DNA from: Glutamicibacter halophytocola
GTDB taxonomy: Bacteria; Actinomycetota; Actinomycetes; Actinomycetales; Micrococcaceae
Reading direction: 5' to 3'
DNA length: 64,000 nt
NCBI RefSeq assembly: GCF_001302565.1
Contig: NZ_CP012750.1
Span: forward strand, 2,356,001 to 2,420,000
Shown: positions 1-9,079 of the stretch, piece by piece
How positions within the stretch are numbered: the stretch's first letter is position 1
How the letters are laid out: every line of letters starts with the position of its first letter
Translations under genes and position numbers: made by a program
The notes under the pieces: model-generated
Databases searched by the model: none
What the model was told of the DNA's origin: nothing
The model's input: only the letters and a program-made list of their open reading frames with translations

Positions 1-1020
1 ATCATAGGCCGACACATCGGGCAGTCCGCCCACCGGGATAATCGACCGGCCCTTGACATAAACCAGATCCTGGTCGGAGATGCCCACCAGCGTGTCTTGG
101 GTGCTCGGATTGATTTCCGCCGGCTCAATCGACGATTCATTCGAAGCCAAGTTCACGTCGTTTTCTTCGCGCAGCATTTTGACCGAGTCCACCGACGACA
201 AGCTGGTCAACGAGGCTTCAAGCTGCTGCTTCATCAACAGCAAAGTCTGGTCGGTGGTATCGGCAAAGGAATCAGAATTCAGGTCAATGGTTGCCTCGCG
301 ATCGCGCACTGGCACCGCCGAGCGGACCAATTGGCTGGCCGAGGAGAAGGCCGAAACCACCGCGTTCTGCAGGTATGGGGCCGGCCCCTTGAGCAATGCT
401 TCAACCATGGACGTGGCAGTCCCGGATCCGGAGGTAAACCAGCGGACATCTGGAACGAGGTAGGCGTAGCTGGCGTCATAGAAATACAGGGTCTGCGCGG
501 CGAAGATCTTGGTGAAAGTCGAGGCTTCGAGCATGGTGCCATCGGGGGCATCAATAATGCGCCACTGGTCATCGACCTTGGCTACCTTGATATCCACGGC
601 CCGGGTTGAATGGCTCGCGTAATTGGTGCGCACTCCTTGCGCGTCTACTTCCCCAGTGATTTCCAATTGGATGGTGTACTGGTTGGCATCGGCCCCGTTA
701 ACCACGTTGAAGGCCTCATAGATCAGCGTTTGGGTGTCTCCGCGCCATGAGTTTTTCAGCTCGGCTGTCATGAATTCGCGGGCCACCGCATAGTCCTCGG
801 CGACCGATCGTCCAGCTTCGACAAATCCCTCGACGATGGCCCGGGCATCGGCGCCATCGGACGGCCCTTCAGCTGCGTAGCTGTAGCTTTCGCCGCCGCC
901 GTCTTCTGTTCCTGCCTCGATCTGCTGGACGCTGGAGGAACGCGGAATCGAAGCGCAACCGGAGAGGACCAGCAGCCCCGCCAAGAGCGAGCAGAGCAGG
1001 ACCCGCAGTTTTTGAGCCAC
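1..1020 (-). CDS. lpqB: LpqB lipoprotein, 5' part (cut by window start)
   Basis: Secreted lipoprotein partner of the MtrAB two-component system; LpqB is known to bind the MtrB sensor domain and modulate signalling. The reading frame was translated from the sequence: it opens with GTG, has a short basic signal peptide and a lipobox (VLSGCAS-like, Cys about residue 25), and continues for 340 residues to the window edge, against roughly 550-600 for the family. A GerMN-like region is visible ([13 protein letters not shown], then [11 protein letters not shown]). The beta-propeller-like C-terminal half lies outside. The GTG shares one base with the mtrB TAG stop (TAGTG), so translation is probably coupled. 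Product assignment rests on gene order plus the GerMN region. Confidence 0.9.
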   Translation of the reverse strand, partial: MAQKLRVLLCSLLAGLLVLSGCASIPRSSSVQQIEAGTEDGGGESYSYAAEGPSDGADARAIVEGFVEAGRSVAEDYAVAREFMTAELKNSWRGDTQTLIYEAFNVVNGADANQYTIQLEITGEVDAQGVRTNYASHSTRAVDIKVAKVDDQWRIIDAPDGTMLEASTFTKIFAAQTLYFYDASYAYLVPDVRWFTSGSGTATSMVEALLKGPAPYLQNAVVSAFSSASQLVRSAVPVRDREATIDLNSDSFADTTDQTLLLMKQQLEASLTSLSSVDSVKMLREENDVNLASNESSIEPAEINPSTQDTLVGISDQDLVYVKGRSIIPVGGLPDVSAYD

Positions 1021-2828
1021 TAGTTCTCCTCCTTTTTCGTTTCGCTGCTCGGCGCGCCCGGATCAGTCACGTCATCGTCGGCCAGGGCATCATCGAGGCC
1101 GAGGATCAACGGCGTGTAGCCGATCTTGGGCACCTCGCCGGTCAGCGGGAAGCTGTCCCCCACCGGAGGCAGGATGTTTTCCGGGACGGCCGGTTCCAGC
1201 GGCAGTGGCGAAGAATCAATTTCATGGTCTTCGGACTTGGGCAGTGTCAGGCGGAATACCGAGCCAACCTTCGGCTTGCCCCACGCCTCCAGACGCCCTT
1301 CATGCAGCCGGGTGTCTTCCATGGAGATGGACAGGCCGAGCCCGGAGCCGCCAGTGGTTCTCGCACGTGCCGGATCGGCGCGCCAGAACCTGTCGAAGAC
1401 GTGCTGGCAAGCATCCTGGGACATGCCAATGCCGTAGTCGCGAACGGAAACTGCCACGGCGCCCTGGTTCGCGGCGATCGTGATGTCGATCGGGTTGCTT
1501 TCGCCGTGTTCCACCGCGTTGAGAACAAGGTTGCGAATGATTCGCTCGACGCGGCGCGGATCGACTTCCGCCACGCAGCCTTCGCTGGGCGCGTTCAGCC
1601 GAATGATCGATCCGTATTCATCGGCGACCGGCGTGGCAGTCTCGATCACCTTGCGGGCGATCGCATTGAGGTCGGTGGACTCCCGGTCCAAGACCGCCAC
1701 ACCGGCGTCAAAGCGGGAGACTTCGAGCAGGTCATTGAGCAAGTGCTGGAAGCGCTCGATCTGGTTGTACATCAGCTCGGCAGAGCGTGCGGTGAGCGGA
1801 TCGAAGTCCTCGCGCGCGTCGTGGATGACTTCCGCGGCCATGCGCACCGTGGTCAGCGGGGTACGCAGCTCATGCGAGACATCGGAGACGAAGCGCTGCT
1901 GCATCGCGGAGAGATTGTTCAACTGGGTGATCTGCTCCTGCAAGGAATGCGCCATGTGGTTGAAGGCAGTACCCAAACGGGCCACCTCGTCCTTGCCTGC
2001 GACCTTCATGCGCCGGTCGAGATCGCCGGAGGCAATCCGCTCGGAAACGTAGGCCGCATCGGCTACCGGGCGGACCACGGTACGCGCCACCGACCAGGCC
2101 ACAAAACCAACTACGGCAAGCAGGATCAAGCCGGTGAAGGCCAGGGCGCGGTTGATGAATTCCAGGGTGGACTGGACGCTGGACAGGTCGTAGACAAGGT
2201 ACAGCCCGTACTCGCGGCCCGGCGGAATCAGGACCTTGGTGCCAACAACGAGGCCTGGCTGGGCCTGGTCGTCATTGCCCAGTTCAACAGAACGCCAATA
2301 GATGCCCTGTTCGCCGCCGATCCTTTCGGCAAGATCCGCCGGGATCACCCGCGTGGTCAGCGATCCCGAAGCCATCGGGCCGACATACAGGCTCTGGTCA
2401 CCGGCGATGGGCATGAGGACAAAGTCGCGCACCACCGTGGCGCCATCGCCTTCAAGGGAGGCGAGCGTCGAGTTGACCAGCGCCTGGGTCGAGGCGCGGT
2501 CGGTGGTTGACGCCGATTCGAGGATTGACCGGGCCTGGGTCAGGCCCCGCTCGGACTCCTTGGAGATCTGATTAACCCGCTCCTCGTAGAGCGTGGAGGC
2601 AATCTGGTTCGAGAGGAATGCGCCGGCCGCCAACAGGGCCAACGTGGTGAACAGCAGGGTGGAGATCACCGTGCGATAGATCAAATGCCGTTGCCAGCGC
2701 TGCCTGAGCGCCAGCAATGGGCGCCTGAGCCAGGGCTGCAGCTTGGCTGGGGAGAACCGCTTCGATCGAGTTTGGGCAGACACGTCGAGCGGAATCAGCT
2801 CCTTGCCGGTCGACGCGGGTGAGCTCAA
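1020..2828 (-). CDS. mtrB: Sensor histidine kinase MtrB
   Basis: Membrane histidine kinase of the MtrAB system, which in actinobacteria links cell division, wall metabolism and osmotic stress. The 602-residue protein has two membrane segments (about residues 53-73 and 230-250) around an extracytoplasmic sensor domain, then HAMP, HisKA with the phospho-acceptor motif [15 protein letters not shown], and a HATPase_c domain (N box [11 protein letters not shown] box DYGIGMS, later GGSGLGLSI). The long acidic, proline-rich tail after about residue 530 is unlike a catalytic domain and is probably disordered. The start is TTG inside TTGA, overlapping the mtrA stop, so it is translationally coupled to the regulator; lpqB follows with a one-base overlap. 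Confidence 0.95.
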   Translation of the reverse strand: MSSPASTGKELIPLDVSAQTRSKRFSPAKLQPWLRRPLLALRQRWQRHLIYRTVISTLLFTTLALLAAGAFLSNQIASTLYEERVNQISKESERGLTQARSILESASTTDRASTQALVNSTLASLEGDGATVVRDFVLMPIAGDQSLYVGPMASGSLTTRVIPADLAERIGGEQGIYWRSVELGNDDQAQPGLVVGTKVLIPPGREYGLYLVYDLSSVQSTLEFINRALAFTGLILLAVVGFVAWSVARTVVRPVADAAYVSERIASGDLDRRMKVAGKDEVARLGTAFNHMAHSLQEQITQLNNLSAMQQRFVSDVSHELRTPLTTVRMAAEVIHDAREDFDPLTARSAELMYNQIERFQHLLNDLLEVSRFDAGVAVLDRESTDLNAIARKVIETATPVADEYGSIIRLNAPSEGCVAEVDPRRVERIIRNLVLNAVEHGESNPIDITIAANQGAVAVSVRDYGIGMSQDACQHVFDRFWRADPARARTTGGSGLGLSISMEDTRLHEGRLEAWGKPKVGSVFRLTLPKSEDHEIDSSPLPLEPAVPENILPPVGDSFPLTGEVPKIGYTPLILGLDDALADDDVTDPGAPSSETKKEEN

Positions 2829-3505
2829 CTCGCCGTACCTGCTTTGTATCCCACCCCGCGTACGGTTTGGATGATCTGCGGCTTCTCGGGGTCGATTTCG
2901 ATCTTGGAACGCAGGCGCTGGACGTGGACGTTAACCAGCCGGGTATCTGCCGCATGGCGGTAGCCCCAGACGGCTTCGAGCAGCTGTTCGCGGCTGAAGA
3001 CCTGCCACGGCTTGCGGGCCATGGTCACCAGCAGGTCAAATTCCAGCGGGGTCAGCGAAACGGAATCCTTGCCACGGGTGACCTGGTGGCCGGCAACATC
3101 GATGGAGACTTCGCCAACCTGCAGGGTTTCGGCAGCGTGGGTCTCGCTCGGGCGCAAGCGGGCGCGCACGCGGGCCACAAGCTCGGCGGGCTTGAACGGC
3201 TTGGGCACGTAGTCGTCGGCGCCGGATTCCAATCCGCGCACCACGTCGGCGGTATCCGATTTGGCGGTCAGCATGACCACTGGCACATCGGATTCGGCAC
3301 GGATCTGCTTGCAGACTTCAATGCCGTCGATGCCCGGGAGCATCAGGTCCAGAAGTACCAGATCGGGGTTGAACTCACGGAATGCCGCTAGTGCACCGGA
3401 TCCTTCGTAGCAAAATGATGCTTCAAAGCCGTCATTTTGCAGAACGATGCCAATCATTTCCGACAATGCCTCATCGTCGTCAACGACTAAAATCCGTGCT
3501 TTCAT
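2825..3505 (-). CDS. mtrA: Response regulator MtrA (OmpR family)
   Basis: DNA-binding response regulator phosphorylated by MtrB. The receiver domain (about residues 3-115) shows the acidic pocket (VVDDDEAL), the phospho-acceptor Asp in LVLLDLMLPGIDG, the conserved Thr/Lys positions (MLTAKSD, YVPKPFKPAEL), followed by an OmpR-type winged-helix effector domain (about 130-226; LTPLEFDLLVTMA, VNVHVQRLRSKIE, VRGVGYKAG). The 226-residue length is standard. It is the first gene of mtrA-mtrB-lpqB; the ATG start follows a GGGGA-type ribosome site. Known regulon members in relatives include wall hydrolases and the protease pepD. Confidence 0.96.
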   Translation of the reverse strand: MKARILVVDDDEALSEMIGIVLQNDGFEASFCYEGSGALAAFREFNPDLVLLDLMLPGIDGIEVCKQIRAESDVPVVMLTAKSDTADVVRGLESGADDYVPKPFKPAELVARVRARLRPSETHAAETLQVGEVSIDVAGHQVTRGKDSVSLTPLEFDLLVTMARKPWQVFSREQLLEAVWGYRHAADTRLVNVHVQRLRSKIEIDPEKPQIIQTVRGVGYKAGTAS

Positions 3506-3641
3506 CCCATGTCCCCCTATAACCGTAGGCCTGAGGTTCCAACCGTCTGGTCAAACCGGGCAGATCAGCTACCCCACTATTCCTAAGATACATGATCAGC
3601 TGCCGTATTCCGGCTGTGACCGGCACGAATAAACCAAACCG
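3506..3641. other. Intergenic region upstream of mtrA
   Basis: Gap of 136 bases between the stop of the MetE-like gene and the mtrA start; both genes are on the minus strand. It must hold the mtrA promoter or be read through from upstream. An eight-base direct repeat GATCAGCT occurs twice about 30 bases apart (around 3563 and 3594). I could not assign a promoter or a regulator site with confidence. Confidence 0.3.
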
Positions 3642-4703
3642 TTATGCGTCGACGCGCGTTTGCTCCAACGCTTGGGCATAGGAGGAAAGATGCTGCAAGG
3701 TGCTGACCGCCTCAGCGCTGGTACATCGGGTGAAATCCCCACGGGGCATCAGCGTCATCGAGCCAAGCTGGCTATCTGCCAAGCCAAGTTGCCGCCACGG
3801 GCGCAAGATCGAATGAACTGCTTCGACCACGCCCGGAGCCCGCAGCCCGGGAGCCAGCACCTGCAGGAAAACCCTGCCGCCGCCCTCGACAAATCCGGCC
3901 ACCCGTTCCCATTGGCGATGGCCCATGCCCTGCGGGTCGACGGCCACCGCAGTGGTGCCGGCTTGGGTGAGCAGATCCATCCGCTCGATCCAGCGCTCAT
4001 CGCCCGTGGGCAGGTTCAGCAAGGGCTGGATCTGGGGCTGCGGCGAATCGGCGCAGAGCACCTTGAAGAACTCCTCATAGCTGTTGCGCACTTCGGATCG
4101 CGGAATCGAGCGCAGCGTGCGGTAGCCGCTGGAGGTCTTGATGGTGCCATCGAGCACGTCAGCGAACTGCGGCTCATCAAGCTGCACGGTGAATGACCGC
4201 ACGCTGGTGATGCGCGCGAGCCGGTCGAGGTGCTCCTTGAGCCCATGGGCGTAGGCGGCAATGATGTCCCGGCGAGCGCCGTGATCGCTGACCGTCCGCT
4301 CGCCGCTGGAGAGGTAGAGGCGTGCCGCGAGGCTCCATGGCCCGAGCACCGTGAGCTTGAGCCGCTGGGCAGGCTTCTGCTCGGCGCCGAGCACGTCGGC
4401 CAGCAGATTTTCGTCGCTGCGCAGGATGCTGCGTGCCCTGCGGGCATCAACACCATCGTTCACGCCGACGCGCCAGCCGTGCGGCTGCAGGTCGAATCCG
4501 ATCTCGGCGAGCAGCGTGGCGCTGCGCCCGACCGCGTCGGCCCCTACTCCCCGGTCGGCAAGCTGCGGGAAGACCGCGAGGTTCGGCTCTCCCAGCTCTC
4601 CGCGAATGATCTCGTGGATTTGCAGCGGGTCGGTTCCGGGAAACTGGCAGAACGCGGTGGCATGCACGTCGTTGCGCTCTGGCTCATGGGGCTGCTCAGG
4701 CAT
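3642..4703 (-). CDS. MetE-like protein (UROD/MetE superfamily), function unknown
   Basis: A 353-residue protein resembling the C-terminal barrel of cobalamin-independent methionine synthase; the family is common in actinobacteria (Rv3015c type). Family-like segments are FPGTDPLQIHEIIRGELGEP at the N terminus, VLGPWSLAARLYLSSGER in the middle, and SFTVQLDEPQFADVLDG. The zinc-binding His-x-Cys and the later Cys expected of a working methionine synthase are not visible: the last segment reads LMPRGDFTRCTSAEA where a TPxCG-like motif would be expected. It overlaps the upstream chorismate mutase gene by 8 bases, so the two are co-translated. Methionine synthase activity is therefore doubtful; the fold call is fairly secure, the function is not. 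Confidence 0.75.
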   Translation of the reverse strand: MPEQPHEPERNDVHATAFCQFPGTDPLQIHEIIRGELGEPNLAVFPQLADRGVGADAVGRSATLLAEIGFDLQPHGWRVGVNDGVDARRARSILRSDENLLADVLGAEQKPAQRLKLTVLGPWSLAARLYLSSGERTVSDHGARRDIIAAYAHGLKEHLDRLARITSVRSFTVQLDEPQFADVLDGTIKTSSGYRTLRSIPRSEVRNSYEEFFKVLCADSPQPQIQPLLNLPTGDERWIERMDLLTQAGTTAVAVDPQGMGHRQWERVAGFVEGGGRVFLQVLAPGLRAPGVVEAVHSILRPWRQLGLADSQLGSMTLMPRGDFTRCTSAEAVSTLQHLSSYAQALEQTRVDA

Positions 4704-5067
4704 CGTTGTGCGAGTCGGAAATATTCTGGTGGTGGCGGATCACTTCGGAAATCACGAAATTCAGGAACTTCTCGGCGAATTCTGGATCGAGGTGCGCCTC
4801 GTGCGCCAGAGCCCGCAGGCGCTCGATCTGCGCCTTTTCGCGGTTGGGATCGCTCGGTGGAAGCTTGTGCTGGGCTTTGAGGTGTCCTACCCGCTGGGTC
4901 GCTTTGAAGCGCTCGGCCAACAGGTAGACCAATTGTGCATCGAAATTGTCGATGCTGCCGCGGATGGCGTATAGCTCCTGAAGCACTTCATTCTGGACCT
5001 CACCGTGCAACGAGCTGGCGTGCGGGTCGAATGACTCATTCAGTGCAGTGTTTTTCGGCTCGTTCAT
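4696..5067 (-). CDS. Chorismate mutase, AroQ type
   Basis: Converts chorismate to prephenate at the entry to phenylalanine and tyrosine synthesis. The 123-residue all-helical protein shows the AroQ pattern: RGSIDNFDAQLVYLLAERF, then VGHLKAQHKLPPSDPNREK and a C-terminal helix ending in VISEVIRHHQ. About 35 residues precede the domain and look disordered. There is no secretion signal, so it is cytosolic. In relatives the small cytosolic enzyme depends on the DAHP synthase for full activity; no DAHP synthase lies in this window. The stop codon is inside the next gene, the MetE-like protein (8-base overlap). Confidence 0.88.
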   Translation of the reverse strand: MNEPKNTALNESFDPHASSLHGEVQNEVLQELYAIRGSIDNFDAQLVYLLAERFKATQRVGHLKAQHKLPPSDPNREKAQIERLRALAHEAHLDPEFAEKFLNFVISEVIRHHQNISDSHNDA

Positions 5068-5112
5068 GGTGTTAAGCTTACGGGTTCACCTGCCAAATCT
5101 CCCACAAAGTGA

Positions 5113-5149
5113 CATGCCCCCGCGGCGCGGGTCGCGCAGCGGGGGCATG
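5113..5149 (-). terminator. Hairpin after the peptide-transporter ATPase gene
   Basis: Perfect 11-bp inverted repeat (CATGCCCCCGC with its complement) around a GC-rich loop, 17 bases beyond the stop of the fused ATPase gene and just upstream of the chorismate mutase gene. There is no strong T tract, so it may be a weak or Rho-assisted terminator. Confidence 0.5.
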
Positions 5150-5165
5150 CCAGCCGGTGGTCGAA

Positions 5166-6866
5166 TCAGGGTTGGGCCTGGTTCAGTTCTTCGATCAGTT
5201 TTCGGCGCTGGGCCTGCTCGCGCGGGTCCGGGACCGGCAGCGAGGCGATCAGCCGCTGGGTGTAGCTGTGCTGCGGGTTCGCCAGGACCTTGGACCCCAG
5301 TCCCTCTTCGATCAGGCTTCCCCGGTAGAGCACGCCCACCCAGGTGGCCAGCTGGTCAACCACTGCCAAATCGTGGGAAACGAAGAGCGCGGCGAAACCG
5401 AGCTCGTTCTGCAATTCCCGGAACAGCTCAAGCACCTTGGCCTGCACCGACACGTCCAGGGCGCTGGTCGGCTCGTCGGCAATCAGCAGTTTCGGATCCA
5501 GCGCCAGCGCACGGGCCAGGGAAGCGCGCTGGCGCTGGCCGCCGGAAAGCTCGTGCGGGTAGCGCTGGGCAAATCCTGCCGGCAGCTGGACAGCCTCCAG
5601 CAGCTGCGCGACCTTGGCCCGGCTTTGCGCCGGGTTGAGGTCGCGATGCACGGCCAGCGGCTCCGCAACGCATTCGCCCACGGTCAGGTGCGGGTTGAAG
5701 CTTGCCGCCGGGTCCTGGAAGACAAAACCGATCTGCTCGCGCAAGGGCTTGAAACTGCGCTCCTTGAATTGCGCCATCTCGTAGCCCAGGACCTTGAGGG
5801 ATCCCGAGGTGATGCGGTTCAACCCTGCGATGCTGCGCCCAATGGTGGTCTTGCCCGATCCCGACTCGCCCACCAGGCCGTAGACCTCGCCGGCATGGAT
5901 TTTCAGGTCGACGTCCTTGACCGCGGTGAACCCCGGGGCGCCCAGGCGCCCGGGGAAATGCACCCCCAGCCCGGTGGCTTCCACCAGGACCTGCGCATCC
6001 TCATGGGGGCGCTGGGCCAGATGCTCGGAGGCGCTGTCCCGTCCGAGGTGCGGCACGGCGGCCAGCAGGGACTTGGTGTAGTCCTCCTGGGGCCGCTCGA
6101 ACAGTTCCAGTGCCGGCGCCTGCTCGACGATCTGCCCCTGGTTCATCACGACCACGCGATCGGCGATATCGGCAACCACGCCCATATTGTGGGTGATGAT
6201 CACGATCGCGGTGCCCAGTTCCCCGCGCAGCTCACGCAGCAGCGAGAGGATTTCCGCCTGCACGGTCACGTCCAGGGCGGTGGTCGGCTCGTCGGCAACG
6301 ATGAGCTTCGGCTTCAGGGCCAGGGCCGCGGCGATCACCACGCGCTGCTTCTGCCCGCCGGAGAATTGGTGCGGATAGTAGTTCACCCGTTGCTCCGGGT
6401 CGGGAATGCCGACCTGGCGCATGGCTTCAATGGCTCGGGCCTTGGCTTCCTTCTTGGAGACCTTGTTGTGGGTGCGAATCCCTTCCATGATCTGCCAGCC
6501 CACGGTGAACACCGGGTTCAGCGCGGTGGAAGGCTCCTGGAACACCATGGCCACATCGCGGCCGCGCACGGCGCGCAATTGGGAGCCGTGCAGGGTGAGC
6601 ATGTTCTTGCCGTTGAGGTAGACCCCGCCATGGGCGGCACCGTTTTCCGCGAGAATGCCCAGTGCGGTGCGGGCCGTGACCGACTTGCCCGAGCCTGATT
6701 CGCCGACAATCGCCAGGATCTCTCCGGCCTTGACTTCGAGGTCCACTCCCCGCACCGCTGGCACTGCCCCGGCGTCGGTGACAAAGTCGATATTCAGCCC
6801 TTCAATGCGAAGGACATCGGCCCCCGCGTCCTGAGCGCGACGGGTATCGGTTGAACTCTGCTTCAC
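5166..6866 (-). CDS. Peptide ABC transporter, fused double ATP-binding protein (DppD-DppF type)
   Basis: Drives import through the adjacent permeases. The 566-residue protein contains two complete ABC cassettes, normally two polypeptides: cassette 1 (about residues 20-270) with Walker A GESGSGKSV, signature FSGGQKQR and Walker B LIVADEPTT; cassette 2 (about 300-555) with Walker A GESGSGKTT, signature LSGGQRQR and Walker B LLIADEPTS. Each ends with the oligopeptide-transporter C-terminal extension (for example PVPDPREQ). The start is GTG in a GTGA overlap with the permease stop, so it is coupled to the DppC-type gene. Substrate specificity (dipeptide, oligopeptide or other) cannot be read from the sequence. 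Confidence 0.93.
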   Translation of the reverse strand: MKQSSTDTRRAQDAGADVLRIEGLNIDFVTDAGAVPAVRGVDLEVKAGEILAIVGESGSGKSVTARTALGILAENGAAHGGVYLNGKNMLTLHGSQLRAVRGRDVAMVFQEPSTALNPVFTVGWQIMEGIRTHNKVSKKEAKARAIEAMRQVGIPDPEQRVNYYPHQFSGGQKQRVVIAAALALKPKLIVADEPTTALDVTVQAEILSLLRELRGELGTAIVIITHNMGVVADIADRVVVMNQGQIVEQAPALELFERPQEDYTKSLLAAVPHLGRDSASEHLAQRPHEDAQVLVEATGLGVHFPGRLGAPGFTAVKDVDLKIHAGEVYGLVGESGSGKTTIGRSIAGLNRITSGSLKVLGYEMAQFKERSFKPLREQIGFVFQDPAASFNPHLTVGECVAEPLAVHRDLNPAQSRAKVAQLLEAVQLPAGFAQRYPHELSGGQRQRASLARALALDPKLLIADEPTSALDVSVQAKVLELFRELQNELGFAALFVSHDLAVVDQLATWVGVLYRGSLIEEGLGSKVLANPQHSYTQRLIASLPVPDPREQAQRRKLIEELNQAQP

Positions 6867-7849
6867 TGGGCTGCTCCTGCCTGTGCGGACTGCGTGATTC
6901 GCTTGGCTTTCTTCCGGCTGAAGCGCCGCAGCCGTGGATCATTCAGGTCATTCATGGACTCCCCGACCAGGGTCAGGCCCATGACGGTCAGCACGATGGC
7001 CAAGCCCGGGAACAGGCCCGTCCACCAGATGCCGCTGGTGGCATCAGACATCGCGCGGTTCAGGTCATAGCCCCATTCGGAGGCCGCGGTTGGTTCGATG
7101 CCAAAGCCCAGGAAGCCCAGGCCCGCCAAGGTCAGCAGCGCCTCGGTGGCGTTCAGGGTGAAGATCAGCGGGAGGGTGCGAGTGGAATTGCGCAACAGGT
7201 GGGTGAACATCACTCGCCACGGGCTGGCACCGATCACCTGTGCCGACTCGACAAACGGTTCGGCCTTCAGGCGCATCACTTCGGCGCGGACCACTCGGAA
7301 ATATTGCGGTATGAACACCACGGTGATGGAAATGGCCGCGGCCATGATGCCGCCGAAGAGCGAGGACTGCCCCTGCGAGATCACGATGGACATGACGATG
7401 GCCAGCAACAGCGAGGGGAAAGCGTAGATCGCGTCGGCGAGGACAACCATGATCCGGTCGAACCAGCCGCCGAGGTAGCCGGAGACCAAGCCCAGCAGCA
7501 CGCCGACGAACAGGGACATGATCACGGCGGCCACGATGACCCAGATGGCGGTTTGCGCGCCATACAGGGTGCGGGTGAACACGTCATAGCCCGTGGAGGT
7601 GGTACCCCAGATGAACTTCCCATCAGGTGCGGCCTGCCGCGGGAAATCCCCGGAGGCATCCGAGGACTGGGCGAAGTCGAAGGGCGCGATCAGCGGCGCC
7701 AGGAGCGCGCACAGGAGGAATAGCGCCGAGAGCACGAGGCCGGCAATCAGCATGCCGCGCTGCAGCCCGGAGGACATCCGCAGGTGCGAAATCACCGGGA
7801 GTTGTTTCAGCCGGGAACCGGCGGAGGTTGGCAAGGTGGGCGTAGCCAT
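6863..7849 (-). CDS. Peptide ABC transporter permease, DppC/OppC type
   Basis: Inner-membrane permease of 328 residues. An N-terminal membrane segment (about residues 34-55, GMLIAGLVLSALFLLCALLA) follows a cytosolic tail, as is usual for DppC. Five more helices follow, with the EAA-type cytoplasmic loop visible around EAVMRLKAEPFVESAQVIGAS-like residues before the final helices. The C terminus is basic and cytosolic. The start ATG lies just after the DppB-type stop and the stop overlaps the ATPase start by four bases. Confidence 0.92.
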   Translation of the reverse strand: MATPTLPTSAGSRLKQLPVISHLRMSSGLQRGMLIAGLVLSALFLLCALLAPLIAPFDFAQSSDASGDFPRQAAPDGKFIWGTTSTGYDVFTRTLYGAQTAIWVIVAAVIMSLFVGVLLGLVSGYLGGWFDRIMVVLADAIYAFPSLLLAIVMSIVISQGQSSLFGGIMAAAISITVVFIPQYFRVVRAEVMRLKAEPFVESAQVIGASPWRVMFTHLLRNSTRTLPLIFTLNATEALLTLAGLGFLGFGIEPTAASEWGYDLNRAMSDATSGIWWTGLFPGLAIVLTVMGLTLVGESMNDLNDPRLRRFSRKKAKRITQSAQAGAAQ

Positions 7850-7851
7850 GT

Positions 7852-8940
7852 TTAGTACCTGACTCTCGGGTCGATCAATGCTGCCAGCACGTCAACGATG
7901 AAGTTGGTGACGGCAACGATTATGGCCAGCAGCACCACGATGCCCTGTACTGCGACAAAGTCTCGGGCCGTGAGGTATTCGGCGAGCTTGAAGCCCAGGC
8001 CGGACCATTCGAAGGTGGTTTCGGTCAGCACGGCCCCGCCGAGCAGCATGGCGATTTGCAGGCCCATGACGGTGATGATGGGAATCAGCGCCGGACGGTA
8101 GGCGTGCTTGGTGGTCAGGCGGAATTCGCTCACGCCGCGCGAACGTCCCGCTTCGACATATTCGCGTCCCAGGGTTCCTATGGCGTTGGTGCGCACCAGG
8201 CGCAGGAACACGCCGCCGGTGAGCAGGCCAAGAGCCAGCGCGGGAAGCAGCGCATGCTCGGCGACATTCCAAAAGGCTCCCATGTTGCCGCTGCGAAGCG
8301 CATCGAGCCAGTAGATGCCCGAGGGGCTCTGCAGGCCGGTGAGCTCCAGTTCGGTCTGCCAGTCGGCACGGCCGCTGATCGGAAGCCAGCCCAGCCACAC
8401 GCCGAACACGAGCTTGAGGATCAGACCTGCGAAGAATACTGGGGTGGCATAGCCCAGGATGGCCAGGATGCGCAGGATGGCGTCCGGGTAGCGGTCGCGG
8501 AATTTCGCGGCGACCAGGCCTAGCGGGATGCCCACCAGCAGGGCAACGATCACCGAGTTGATGGCCAGTTCCAAGGTGGCGGCACCATAGGTGGTCAGCA
8601 CCTCGGTCACCGCACGGTTGTCGCTGAGGGTCCGGCCCAGATCGCCGCTGAAGACCTGCCCCAGGTATTCGAAGTACTGGATCAGGATTGGCCGGTCATA
8701 TCCGGCTTCGTGGATTCGCGCGGCGAGCTGGTCGGGGGTCAGCCGTCCGCCCATGGCTGCGGTGATCGGATCTCCGGTCACTCGCATCAGGAAGAACACC
8801 ACTGTGATGAGGATGAAGACAGTGGGAATGATCAGCAAAAATCGCGTGATCAAGTAGCGCAGGAACCCGCCGCCTTGATTCTTGGCCTTGGGTGCTGCTA
8901 TCGGGCTGGTTTCTTGGCCCGGTGGTGACGTGGTGGTCAT
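7852..8940 (-). CDS. Peptide ABC transporter permease, DppB/OppB type
   Basis: Membrane permease of 362 residues, the heterodimer partner of the DppC-type protein. It has a first membrane helix at about residues 29-52 (YLITRFLLIIPTVFILITVV), a long loop containing GDLGRTLSDNRAVTEVL, a block of helices, and a final one near residue 335. The EAA loop is recognisable around GREYVEAGRSRGVSEF. The roughly 25-residue proline-rich N-terminal extension is longer than in enterobacterial DppB. It lies 139 bases downstream of the binding-protein gene, separated from it by two hairpins. Confidence 0.92.
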   Translation of the reverse strand: MTTTSPPGQETSPIAAPKAKNQGGGFLRYLITRFLLIIPTVFILITVVFFLMRVTGDPITAAMGGRLTPDQLAARIHEAGYDRPILIQYFEYLGQVFSGDLGRTLSDNRAVTEVLTTYGAATLELAINSVIVALLVGIPLGLVAAKFRDRYPDAILRILAILGYATPVFFAGLILKLVFGVWLGWLPISGRADWQTELELTGLQSPSGIYWLDALRSGNMGAFWNVAEHALLPALALGLLTGGVFLRLVRTNAIGTLGREYVEAGRSRGVSEFRLTTKHAYRPALIPIITVMGLQIAMLLGGAVLTETTFEWSGLGFKLAEYLTARDFVAVQGIVVLLAIIVAVTNFIVDVLAALIDPRVRY

Positions 8941-8964
8941 CGTCAGTCCTTATAGTTCAGGATG

Positions 8965-9053
8965 CTTGGCATGTGCCGCCGCAAGGTCCTGCGATGGCAC
9001 ATGCCAAGGGGATCCAGCATGCGCGTGGTGTACGGCGCACGCCGGATCCCCTT
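8965..9053 (-). promoter_or_regulatory. Two back-to-back hairpins between binding-protein and permease genes
   Basis: A perfect 13-bp inverted repeat (8965-8977 with 8996-9008) is followed at once by a second 10-bp one (9006-9015 with 9044-9053); they share three bases, so the two hairpins may be alternative. They sit between the stop of the binding-protein gene and the first permease gene. Such structures commonly protect the upstream mRNA or partly terminate, giving excess binding protein over permease. No T tract follows. Confidence 0.6.
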
Positions 9054-9079
9054 CGATTTGATGTTTGCAGGCAGGCTGA

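Noticed and set aside
1224-2510. Long 428-residue plus-strand frame opposite mtrB
   Set aside because: It is a shadow of a high-GC gene on the other strand: no ribosome site, no recognisable domain, and mtrB is certain.
5109-6698. 529-residue plus-strand frame opposite the peptide-transporter ATPase
   Set aside because: Shadow of the double ABC gene, whose motifs are complete; the frame itself has no domain pattern.
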